Below are positions 36,108 through 44,639 of a DNA stretch of 44,639 nt, one piece after another. The stretch spans positions 1,163,406 to 1,208,044 of the forward strand of contig NZ_LBMK01000002.1 in assembly GCF_001005295.1 (NCBI RefSeq), given 5' to 3'. The notes beneath the pieces are model-generated. The model was not told where the DNA came from, made no database searches, and was given only the letters and a program-made list of their open reading frames with translations. The first letter of the stretch is position 1. The number at the start of each line of letters is the position of its first letter. The position numbers were made by a program, and so were the translations under genes. Origin of the DNA: Streptomyces yangpuensis (lineage in GTDB: Bacteria > Actinomycetota > Actinomycetes > Streptomycetales > Streptomycetaceae).

Positions 36108-36655
36108 TGCCAGTCCGCCGGACGCTCGACCTGCTCCAGGTGCAGCACCGGCCCGCTGCGGCTGTACCGGCGGATCAGCGGGAGCGGCGGGTAGTAGGCG
36201 TGCACCGAGACCGCGTGCTCGTCCGGGGACTCGTTGAGGACCTCATGCACATGGTGACGCCCGAAGGCCCGTCCGCCGCCCGCCGCCAGCGTGCGGCTGC
36301 GGTCGACCCCGGGGGCCAGCTCCAGCGACCGCCAGCCCTCCGAGGGCAGGCGCACGGCCAGCGAGCGTTCGGTGAGCCGGCCGCGGGCGGTCGCGAACGC
36401 GCCGAGCGATTCGGCGTGGTCGTGCCAGCCGGTGCCGGTGCCCGGCGGCCAGCCGATCAGCCAGGCCTCGCTGCCGCCGGGCCCGTCGAGGCGGATCCAG
36501 GTGCGGCCCTCGGGATCGAGCGGCAGCGACGCCACGATGTCGGGGTCGGCGGCGGTTCGGAGGGCGAAGTCGAGGAGTTCGGTGGCCGAGGGGCCCCCGG
36601 CCCGTACAGACTCAGGGGTATACGAAGGTGCGGGTGCGGGTGCGGGTGCAGACAT
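36104..36655 (-). CDS. Cysteine dioxygenase family protein
   Basis: The 183-residue cupin has the iron ligand motif HDH (His78, His80) in WHDHAESLGAF and a third ligand in GRHHVHEVLN (His135/His137). The pattern HxHxxSxG ... LxE and HxVxN matches type I cysteine dioxygenase, which oxidises L-cysteine to cysteine sulfinate. An Ala/Pro repeat (APAPAPAPS) makes up the N-terminus. I chose ATG 36655 because the upstream extension has no ribosome site. It follows a cysteine-rich leader ORF by 78 bases and is coupled to the rhodanese gene. Confidence 0.9.
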   Translation of the reverse strand: MSAPAPAPAPSYTPESVRAGGPSATELLDFALRTAADPDIVASLPLDPEGRTWIRLDGPGGSEAWLIGWPPGTGTGWHDHAESLGAFATARGRLTERSLAVRLPSEGWRSLELAPGVDRSRTLAAGGGRAFGRHHVHEVLNESPDEHAVSVHAYYPPLPLIRRYSRSGPVLHLEQVERPADWQ

Positions 36656-36733
36656 GGAAGGTGACCGTTCCTGGGTTCGCGGAAATGCGCGCAGGCCGGC
36701 GGACGGCACGGGGCGCGCGGAGGGAAGGGCGAA

Positions 36734-36820
36734 TCAGCAGGAAGGGCGACACACGCAGCCCGCGTAGCGGAGCAGGTCCATATGGACCCTCCGCCACAGG
36801 CGTACGTCGTTGCCGGTCAT
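36734..36820 (-). CDS. Cysteine-rich leader peptide (predicted attenuator uORF)
   Basis: A 28-codon ORF, too short for routine calling, ends RVHMDLLRYAGCVCRPSC then TGA, with three Cys codons (TGC, TGT, TGC) in the last seven. The R-x-H-x-D-L-x-R ... C pattern is that of actinobacterial leader peptides found before sulfur genes. Upstream, TTGACC (complement of 36851-36856), 18 bases, then TTCACT ends six bases before the ATG, so translation is probably leaderless. An alternative internal start, ATG 36781, is preceded by GGAGG at six to seven bases. The ORF ends 78 bases before cysteine dioxygenase. Ribosome stalling at Cys codons when cysteine is low could set expression of the downstream operon. 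Confidence 0.72.
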   Translation of the reverse strand: MTGNDVRLWRRVHMDLLRYAGCVCRPSC

Positions 36821-36826
36821 TTCGCG

Positions 36827-36852
36827 AGTGAACCACGCGGGTCAGCACACGG

Positions 36853-36856
<4 letters not shown>
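36827..36856 (-). promoter_or_regulatory. Predicted promoter of the leader peptide - cysteine dioxygenase operon
   Basis: On the minus strand, -35 TTGACC (complement of 36851-36856) overlaps the stop codon of the upstream monooxygenase. It is followed by an 18-base spacer and -10 TTCACT (complement of 36827-36832). The start point would fall at or next to the leader ATG at 36820. Confidence 0.5.
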
Positions 36857-38463
<1,607 letters not shown>

Positions 38464-38552
38464 GGCGCGGCTCCCGATGTCCGGTATGTGATCACAGAAC
38501 GTATGCAACCCATTGGAGGTGTCTGCGTCAAGTGACACCCGAGGGCGCAACG
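38464..38552 (-). promoter_or_regulatory. Upstream region of the monooxygenase with a TGTGATCACA palindrome
   Basis: A perfect 10-base palindrome TGTGATCACA (38487-38496) lies about 24 bases before the monooxygenase ATG. A TTGACG (complement of 38526-38531) could be a -35, but I see no convincing -10 at the right distance. The palindrome would suit a dimeric repressor such as a GntR or Lrp-type protein. Confidence 0.4.
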
Positions 38553-38589
38553 CAGCGTGGTGCGGCGGATGAGTTCCGCCGCACCACGC
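38553..38589 (-). terminator. Strong terminator at the end of gluABCD
   Basis: A 15-bp perfect stem, AGCGTGGTGCGGCGG (38553-38567) and CCGCCGCACCACGCT (38575-38589), with a 7-base loop lies 57 bp beyond the gluD stop. Confidence 0.85.
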
Positions 38590-38645
38590 TGGATACGCAC
38601 TATGGCTGACCGTATGTCAGGCCCCGGGGGCGTCGGCCCGTCGGG

Positions 38646-39542
38646 TCAGGGGGCCTTGCCCACGCCGGCCGCGCCGCCCGCGTCGACCTCGGCCACGTCG
38701 CCCTCGACGACGGCGCCGGTGCTCTTCTTCGACTGCCGCAGACGCTTCTCCAGCCAGGAGGCCAGGGTGGTCAGGGCGAAGTTCACCGCGATGTAGATCA
38801 GGGCGATCACGAACATGGTCGCGATGGTGTTGCTGTAGTTCGCCGCGATCTGCCGGTTCATGGAGAGCAGTTCCGCGAAGCCGAGCAGGGCGCCGCCGAG
38901 CGCGGTGTCCTTGAGGATCACGACGAGCTGGCTGACCAGTGCCGGCAGCATGGCCGTGACGGCCTGCGGCAGCAGCACGTGGGTCATGGTCTGGCCCTTG
39001 CGCAGGCCGATCGCCTTCGCGGCCTCCGCCTGCCCCTTCGGGAGGGAGAGCACGCCCGCCCGGACGATCTCGGCGATGACGGCCGAGTTGTACAGGACCA
39101 GGCCCGTGACCACGGCCCAGAACGGGCGGGTTTCGGAGGGGACGTCCATGAGCTGGGGTGCGTACAGCGCGCTGCTGAACAGCATCAGCATCAGCACCGG
39201 GATGGCGCGGAAGAACTCCACCCACGCGCCGACCGCGGCCCGCACCCCGGTGTGGTCGGAGAGACGGCCGATGCCCAGCAGGGCACCGAGCGGGAGGGCG
39301 ATCACCATGGAGAGCGCGCCGGCCTTGAGGGTCTCCATCAGGCCGGGGATCAGGTACGTCGTCCAGATCCGGCTGTCGGTGACGAAGGGGGTCCACTTGT
39401 CGGCGTCGAGCTGACCCTTCTCGCCCATGAGGGACAGCGCCCACCACAGGACGAGACCGAACAGGACGACGAAGATCCCGCTGTAGATCCAGTTGCGCAC
39501 CTTGGCCCGGGGGCCGGGGGTGTCGTACAGCACGGAGCTCAT
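38646..39542 (-). CDS. gluD: Glutamate ABC transporter permease GluD
   Basis: The 298-residue polar amino-acid permease (HisM family) has five to six membrane helices and the EAA loop GQAEAAKAIGLRKGQTMTHV that contacts the ATPase. The N-terminus is cytosolic; the C-terminus is charged and Ala/Gly-rich (LRQSKKSTG). It pairs with GluC. The ATG overlaps the gluC stop by four bases. The S. coelicolor gluABCD system takes up glutamate. Confidence 0.93.
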   Translation of the reverse strand: MSSVLYDTPGPRAKVRNWIYSGIFVVLFGLVLWWALSLMGEKGQLDADKWTPFVTDSRIWTTYLIPGLMETLKAGALSMVIALPLGALLGIGRLSDHTGVRAAVGAWVEFFRAIPVLMLMLFSSALYAPQLMDVPSETRPFWAVVTGLVLYNSAVIAEIVRAGVLSLPKGQAEAAKAIGLRKGQTMTHVLLPQAVTAMLPALVSQLVVILKDTALGGALLGFAELLSMNRQIAANYSNTIATMFVIALIYIAVNFALTTLASWLEKRLRQSKKSTGAVVEGDVAEVDAGGAAGVGKAP

Positions 39543-40213
39543 CGCTTCACCGCCACTCGCTTGGACACCCAGCCCAGCAGCAGGCCGGTGGGCAGGGTCA
39601 GAAGGACAAAACCGAGGGCGAAGACCGCGAAGACGGCGAAGACCGCCTGGGCCTCGTTCTCCAGCATCTCCTTCATCAGCAGTGCCGCCTCGGCCACGCC
39701 GATGGTCGCCGCCACCGTGGTGTTCTTGGTGAGTGCGATCAGTACGTTGGCGAGCGGTGCGACGACGGCCCGGAATGCCTGGGGGAGCACGATCAGGGTG
39801 AGTACCTGGAAGAAGCTCAGCCCCAGGGCACGGGCCGCTTCGGCCTGGCCGACGGGCACGGTGTTGATGCCGGAGCGCAGGGCCTCGCAGACGAAGGTGC
39901 CGGTGTAGGCGATCAGCCCGAGGACAGCGAGCCGGAAGCCCGTCTCCTTGAAGGTGGTGCCGCCCAGATCGATGCCCAGGGTCTGACTGAGACCCAGCGA
40001 GCAGGCGATGACCACCAAGGTGAGCGGGGTGTTGCGCACGAGGTTGACGTACGCGGTACCGAAGCCCCGCAGCAGCGGGACGGGGCTGACCCGCATCCCC
40101 GCCAGGACGGTGCCCCAGATCAGGGATCCGACCGCCGAGTAGAGGGTGAGCTGAACCGTCACCCAGAAGGCTCCGAGCACGTTGTACTGCCCGGAATCAA
40201 GAAAATCGAACAC
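39539..40213 (-). CDS. gluC: Glutamate ABC transporter permease GluC
   Basis: The 224-residue HisM-family permease starts at GTG with MFDFLDSGQYNVLGAFWVTV. The EAA loop is VGQAEAARALGLSFFQVLTL. About five membrane helices. It forms the channel heterodimer with GluD, its start-stop partner (ATGA overlap). It is separated from gluB by a large hairpin (40241-40291) that probably lowers permease expression relative to the binding protein. Confidence 0.93.
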   Translation of the reverse strand: MFDFLDSGQYNVLGAFWVTVQLTLYSAVGSLIWGTVLAGMRVSPVPLLRGFGTAYVNLVRNTPLTLVVIACSLGLSQTLGIDLGGTTFKETGFRLAVLGLIAYTGTFVCEALRSGINTVPVGQAEAARALGLSFFQVLTLIVLPQAFRAVVAPLANVLIALTKNTTVAATIGVAEAALLMKEMLENEAQAVFAVFAVFALGFVLLTLPTGLLLGWVSKRVAVKR

Positions 40214-40240
40214 GATGCCCTGCGCTCTCCCCAGGATGGC

Positions 40241-40291
40241 CGGTGAGGTGCGCCGCCGCCCGCGGCAGGCGGGCGGCGACGCCCCTCACCG
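40241..40291 (-). terminator. Intercistronic hairpin between gluB and gluC
   Basis: An outer stem CGGTGAGG (40241-40248) with CCTCACCG (40284-40291) and an inner 10-bp stem CGCCGCCCGC (40254-40263) with GCGGGCGGCG (40269-40278) fill the 83-bp gap. Such loops after binding-protein genes act as partial terminators and 3' mRNA protectors. Confidence 0.75.
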
Positions 40292-40296
40292 ATGAA

Positions 40297-41148
40297 TCAG
40301 CTGCCTTCGGTGATCTGCGGGGCAGGCTCGCTCTTGAAGTTGGCCGGGCCGAGGTTCGCGTCCACGGCCTTCTGCCAGCTGCCGTCCTCGACCATCTTCT
40401 TGAGCGCGGCGTTGATCTTGGTCTGGAGCTCCTTGTCGCCCTTCTTCAGACCGATGCCGTAGTTCTCGTTGCTCAGGTTCAGGCCGACCAGCTTGAACTT
40501 GCCCTTGTTCTTCTCCTGGGCCGCGTAGCCCGCGAGGATCGAGTTGTCCGTGGTGAGGGCGTCGACCTTCTTGTTCTCCAGGCCGGTGAGGCACTCGGAG
40601 TAGCCGCCCTGCTCCAGCAGGTCGGCCTCGGGGGCCAGCTTGGTCTTGACGTTCTGCGCGGACGTCGAGCCGGTGACCGAGCAGAGCTTCTTCTTGTTGA
40701 GGTCCTCGGCCTTGGTGATCGAGGTGTCGTCGGCGCGGACCAGCAGGTCCTGGTGCGCGAGGAAGTACGGGCCGGCGAAGTCGACCTTCTCCTTGCGCTT
40801 GTCGTTGATCGAGTAGGTCGCGACGACGAACTTGACGTCACCGTTGGCGATCAGGTTCTCGCGCTCGGCGCTGACGGCCTGCTTGAACTCGATCTGGTCG
40901 GGCTGGTAGCCGAGCTCCTTGGCGACGTAGGTCGCCACGTCGACGTCGAAGCCCGTGAACTTGCCGTCCGGGGTCTTCAGGCCCATGCCGGGCTGGTCGT
41001 ACTTGATGCCGACGACGAGCTTGTCCTTGGCGCCACCGGACGCACCGCCGTCAGTGGCGGCGTCCTGCTTGCTGCCGCCACAGGCGGTCACGGTCAGGGA
41101 CAGGGCGACGGCGACTGCCGCGGCCGCAGCGGCCTTGGAGATCTTCAT
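40297..41148 (-). CDS. gluB: Glutamate-binding lipoprotein GluB
   Basis: The 283-residue family 3 solute-binding protein (SBP_bac_3) has signal peptide MKISKAAAAAAVAVALSLTV and lipobox V-T-A-C (lipidated Cys ~23). The mature part shows GIKYDQPGMG, GFDVDVATYVAKELG, VDFAGPYFLAHQDLLV and a C-terminal VDANLGPANF. It catches glutamate outside the membrane and passes it to GluCD. The ribosome site GAGGGAAG precedes the ATG. It is first after gluA by 118 bp. Confidence 0.94.
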   Translation of the reverse strand: MKISKAAAAAAVAVALSLTVTACGGSKQDAATDGGASGGAKDKLVVGIKYDQPGMGLKTPDGKFTGFDVDVATYVAKELGYQPDQIEFKQAVSAERENLIANGDVKFVVATYSINDKRKEKVDFAGPYFLAHQDLLVRADDTSITKAEDLNKKKLCSVTGSTSAQNVKTKLAPEADLLEQGGYSECLTGLENKKVDALTTDNSILAGYAAQEKNKGKFKLVGLNLSNENYGIGLKKGDKELQTKINAALKKMVEDGSWQKAVDANLGPANFKSEPAPQITEGS

Positions 41149-41266
41149 GGTGAACTTCCCTCGGATGAGACGTTGTTGAACGACGAGCGACGCTTACGGC
41201 GCACGCACGGCCGACAGGAACCGTTCCGGCAGTGATCCGCATACGGATGACTACCAGACGTAAACC

Positions 41267-42052
<786 letters not shown>

Positions 42053-42404
42053 CGGCTTCTAGCTCCGTCCTCCTCGGTTGGGAGGACAGTAGTGACGTCC
42101 CGCGCACAACGTCATCACATCTGAGGGAGAATTGAGCATAACGATCCGGCCTCTTCCGGATACGCTCCGTGCGCGGCACCGGCGTGGTCGATCATGCGCG
42201 CGTACCGGGTGCATAACGGAAGGCGCGCCGCGGCGGAACCCTCTTGACGTGGGACTCCGCATGGGCGTGGATGCAGGGTGGCCTTTTCTGCGGCCGCACG
42301 TGCGGCACTGACCAGCCGCGAGAGCCGAGGGACCGCAAGGACCCCCGACCCGTGACCGTGACCGGGCACGGGTCGACCGAGAGAGAAGAGGAGAGGGGGA
42401 CGAC
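42053..42404. promoter_or_regulatory. gluA / gluR divergent control region
   Basis: This 352-bp region holds both promoters. For gluA (minus), -35 ATGACG (complement of 42110-42115), 18 bases and -10 TACTGT (complement of 42086-42091) are plausible. A direct repeat GCATAACG occurs at 42136-42143 and 42211-42218, 75 bp apart, a candidate GluR site since GluR is known to activate gluABCD in S. coelicolor. A 26-codon frame (42059-42139, minus) with two Cys lies over the gluA promoter and is probably chance. TTGACG at 42244-42249 (plus) lacks a matching -10. The gluR ribosome site GGAGAGGGGG is at about 42391-42400. Confidence 0.5.
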
Positions 42405-43103
42405 ATGAGACTGCTGCTCGTCGAGGACGACGATCACGTCGCCGCCGCCCTGTCCGCGATCCTCGCCCGGCACGGCTTCCAGGTCACCCACGCCCGCAAC
42501 GGCGAAGAGGCCCTCCAGGCACTGCTGCCCGCCGGCGCCCCGCCCTTCGGCGTGGTCCTGCTCGACCTCGGCCTGCCCGACCAGGACGGCTACGAGGTGT
42601 GCGGCAGGATCCGCAAGCGCACCGCCACACCCGTCATCATGGTCACCGCGCGGGCCGACGTACGCTCCCGCATCCACGGCCTGAACATGGGCGCCGACGA
42701 CTACGTCGTCAAGCCCTACGACACCGGCGAGCTCCTCGCCCGCATCCACGCCGTCGCCCGGCGCACCGGAGCCTCCGAGGAGACCGCCGCCGGAAGCGGC
42801 GCACCCACCACCGTCCGCCTCGGCCCCGTCAGCATCGAGCTGCCCACCCGCCGGGTCAGCGTGGACGGCACCGACGTACCCCTCACCCGCAAGGAGTTCG
42901 ACCTGCTGGCCCTGCTCGCGCAGCGGCCCGGCGTCGTCTTCCGCCGCGAACAGATCATCAGCGAGGTGTGGCGCACCAGCTGGGAGGGGACCGGGCGCAC
43001 CCTCGAGGTGCACGTCGCCTCGCTGCGCTCCAAGCTGCGTATGCCTGCCCTCATCGAGACCGTCCGCGGGGTGGGCTACCGCCTCGTCGCCCCGGCCTCC
43101 TAG
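42405..43103 (+). CDS. gluR: GluR-like OmpR-family response regulator
   Basis: The 232-residue protein has a receiver domain (acidic EDDD at 7-10, phospho-acceptor Asp54 in LLDLGLPDQDG, Thr in VTARAD, Lys in YVVKPYD). A winged-helix Trans_reg_C domain follows (PTRRVSVDGTDVPLTRKEFD ... SLRSKL). In S. coelicolor GluR, with GluK, activates the divergent gluABCD operon at high glutamate. The gene is 12 bp upstream of gluK. Symbol by architecture and position. Confidence 0.9.
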   Translation: MRLLLVEDDDHVAAALSAILARHGFQVTHARNGEEALQALLPAGAPPFGVVLLDLGLPDQDGYEVCGRIRKRTATPVIMVTARADVRSRIHGLNMGADDYVVKPYDTGELLARIHAVARRTGASEETAAGSGAPTTVRLGPVSIELPTRRVSVDGTDVPLTRKEFDLLALLAQRPGVVFRREQIISEVWRTSWEGTGRTLEVHVASLRSKLRMPALIETVRGVGYRLVAPAS

Positions 43104-43115
43104 GAACCTCCTGCC

Positions 43116-44528
43116 GTGCGCGCCCGTCTGCTCCCCCTGCTCGTCATCCTGATGGCGGGCACGCTCCTCGCGCTCGGCTTCCCGCTCGCCGTGAGCCTCG
43201 CCGCCGGGCAGCAGCAGCGGGTGGTCGTCGACCGCATCGACGACAGCGCCCGCTTCGCCGCCCTCGCCCAGTTCGTCATCGATGCCCGCGGCTCCGGCTC
43301 CACCGGGGCGGACGAGCGCGAGGAGACCCTCCAGCACGAACTCGGCCGCTACCACGAGCTGTACGGCATCCGCGTCGGCATCTTCAACCGCGACGACAAC
43401 GCCATGGTCCGCTCCCCGGGCTGGTGGCGGCTCCCGGAATCCGGTGAGGGCCGCAAGGCCTTCAGGGAGGCGCTCGCCGGGCGCCGCAGCCACGACCCGC
43501 CGCAGGTCTGGCCCTGGCAGACCAACGGAAAGCTGCTCGTCGCCTCCCCGGTCGTCCTCGACGGCGACGTGGTCGCCGTCGTCGCCACCGAATCGCCGAC
43601 CGACCTCATGCGCGGCCGGATCCTGAAGGGCTGGCTGCTCATCGCCGGCGGCCTCGCCGCCGCCATGCTCGTCGCCTTCGGCGCCGCCCTGCGGCTCACC
43701 AGCTGGGTGCTCAAGCCCGTACGGACCCTGGACGCCGCCGCCCACGGCATCGCCACCGGCCGGATGAACTCCCGGGTCGCGGCCGCCAGCGGCCCGCCGG
43801 AACTCCAGCGCCTGGCGCACTCGTTCAACGAGATGGCCGACAACGTCGAAGAGGCACTGGAACAGCAGCGGGCGTTCGTCGCCGACGCCTCGCACCAGCT
43901 GCGCAACCCGCTCGCCGCACTGCTCCTGCGCATCGAGCTGCTCGCCCTCGAACTGCCCGAGGGCAACGAGGAGATCGCCTCCGTACGCACCGAGGGCAAA
44001 CGCCTCACCCAGGTCCTGGACGACCTCCTCGACCTCGCGCTGGCCGAGCACGCCTCCGCCGAGATCAGCCTCATAGACATCGGCGCGCTGGCCGCGGAAC
44101 GGATCGCCGCCTGGCGGCCGTACGCCGAGGAGAAGGGCGTGCGGCTCACCGAGACGAGCCGGACCGCCGTCACCGGCTGGGCCGATCCCATCGCCCTGTC
44201 CAGCGCGCTCGACGCCGTCATCGACAACGCCCTGAAGTTCACCCCCGCGGGTGAGGAGGTCGAGGTGTCGGTCGCCGCCGAAGGCCGCACGGTCCGCGTC
44301 GTCGTCGCCGACCGCGGCCCCGGCCTCACCGAGGAGGAGCTGCAGCGCGTCGGCGACCGGTTCTGGCGCAGCGGCCGCCACCAGAACATCAAGGGCTCCG
44401 GACTCGGCCTGTCGATCTCCCGGGCCCTGCTCGCCGGGGGCGGCGGGACCCTCTCCTACGAGACGAACCCGCCGCACGGGCTGCGGGTGACCGTGACCGT
44501 TCCGCGCACCGGCCCCGAGCCCTACTGA
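43116..44528 (+). CDS. gluK: GluK-like membrane sensor histidine kinase
   Basis: The 470-residue kinase has transmembrane helix 1 (LLPLLVILMAGTLLALGFPL) and an extracellular sensor of ~150 residues (VGIFNRDDNAMVRSPGWWRL). Helix 2 follows (GWLLIAGGLAAAMLVAFGAA), then HAMP (LRLTSWVLKPVRTLDAAAHG), HisKA with His260 in DASHQLRNPL, and HATPase_c (DNALKFTPAG, DRGPGL, GSGLGLSIS). GluK in S. coelicolor binds glutamate directly. The GTG start follows CCTAGGAACC, a modest ribosome site. Confidence 0.9.
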   Translation: MRARLLPLLVILMAGTLLALGFPLAVSLAAGQQQRVVVDRIDDSARFAALAQFVIDARGSGSTGADEREETLQHELGRYHELYGIRVGIFNRDDNAMVRSPGWWRLPESGEGRKAFREALAGRRSHDPPQVWPWQTNGKLLVASPVVLDGDVVAVVATESPTDLMRGRILKGWLLIAGGLAAAMLVAFGAALRLTSWVLKPVRTLDAAAHGIATGRMNSRVAAASGPPELQRLAHSFNEMADNVEEALEQQRAFVADASHQLRNPLAALLLRIELLALELPEGNEEIASVRTEGKRLTQVLDDLLDLALAEHASAEISLIDIGALAAERIAAWRPYAEEKGVRLTETSRTAVTGWADPIALSSALDAVIDNALKFTPAGEEVEVSVAAEGRTVRVVVADRGPGLTEEELQRVGDRFWRSGRHQNIKGSGLGLSISRALLAGGGGTLSYETNPPHGLRVTVTVPRTGPEPY

Positions 44529-44639
44529 CTCCCGCCGGGCCGGCTAGTGCTGTGGCCGGAAAGGTTCACCGGGTCACGGCGCCCGGCACGGCACCTCGCC
44601 GCGTTGTCGGACCACGCAAGTACGTCCAGTACGAGACGT
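44529..44639. other. Intergenic tail, possible left edge of a dispersed repeat
   Basis: No gene starts here. From CTAG at 44544 the sequence (GTGCTGTGGCCGGAAAGG, then AGTACGTCCAGTAC near the end) resembles, from memory only, short dispersed elements seen between genes in streptomycetes, with inverted ends and CTAG targets. The window stops before the other end. Confidence 0.3.

Noticed and set aside
42059..42139. 26-codon frame with two Cys upstream of gluA as a leader peptide
   Set aside because: No ribosome site or leaderless promoter fits its starts, and the better gluA promoter lies inside it, so its transcript would not include the start.
42192..44477. 761-codon minus-strand frame over gluR-gluK
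   Set aside because: Antisense of two clear signalling genes; no motif of its own.

Overview
The window is chromosomal core sequence from an actinomycete, almost certainly a Streptomyces or close relative. The DNA is very GC-rich, third codon positions are almost all G or C, and GTG starts are frequent. The gene order matches what I recall of Streptomyces coelicolor from about SCO5747 to SCO5779 (osaC-osaA-osaB-ftsK-rimO-pgsA-cinA-clgR ... recA-recX ... gluABCD-gluRK). Family calls are read from motifs; no database search was run.

Layout: (1) 1-200: the 3' end of a 5S rRNA, a tRNA-Thr(GGT) five bases later, and an intrinsic terminator. (2) 209-10003: a DinB/DUF664 protein and the osmotic-stress locus. 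This comprises OsaC (anti-sigma-like ATPase, PAS, GAF and PP2C phosphatase), the divergent giant soluble hybrid kinase OsaA with ten 92-residue HAMP repeats, and the response regulator OsaB. (3) 10119-17850: a cell-cycle, translation and membrane block: FtsK, a RodZ-like HTH membrane protein, RimO, then PgsA and PncC/CinA with overlapping stops and starts, the ClgR regulator and a small membrane protein. (4) 17798-25111: mostly minus strand: an SDR oxidoreductase, a Nei-type DNA glycosylase, a lipoprotein and the helicase Lhr. (5) 25192-33470: an AraC regulator with AzlCD exporter, a cyclase-fold protein, DUF3046, a PerM/AI-2E transporter, a Clp-N/HTH protein under a two-operator promoter, a methyltransferase, an S66 peptidase and a membrane PP2C phosphatase. 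(6) 33522-38463: recA-recX with an SOS-like box, a relic of an ABC permease, and a cysteine-catabolism unit (cysteine dioxygenase and rhodanese) preceded by a very small cysteine-rich leader ORF, then an FAD monooxygenase. (7) 38553-44528: the glutamate ABC transporter gluABCD and the divergent sensor pair gluR-gluK. The last ~100 bp may be the edge of a dispersed repeat.

How the parts work together: OsaABC links osmotic stress to SigB-type control. RecA, RecX, Nei and Lhr are DNA-repair functions near each other. GluR-GluK sit divergently from the uptake system they are known to activate in S. coelicolor. The most interesting unlisted element is the predicted leaderless cysteine leader peptide at 36734-36820 upstream of cysteine dioxygenase, which suggests a translation-dependent cysteine switch. 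Next is the pair of identical CAACC-N3-GGTTG palindromes covering the -35 and -10 of the Clp-N gene.
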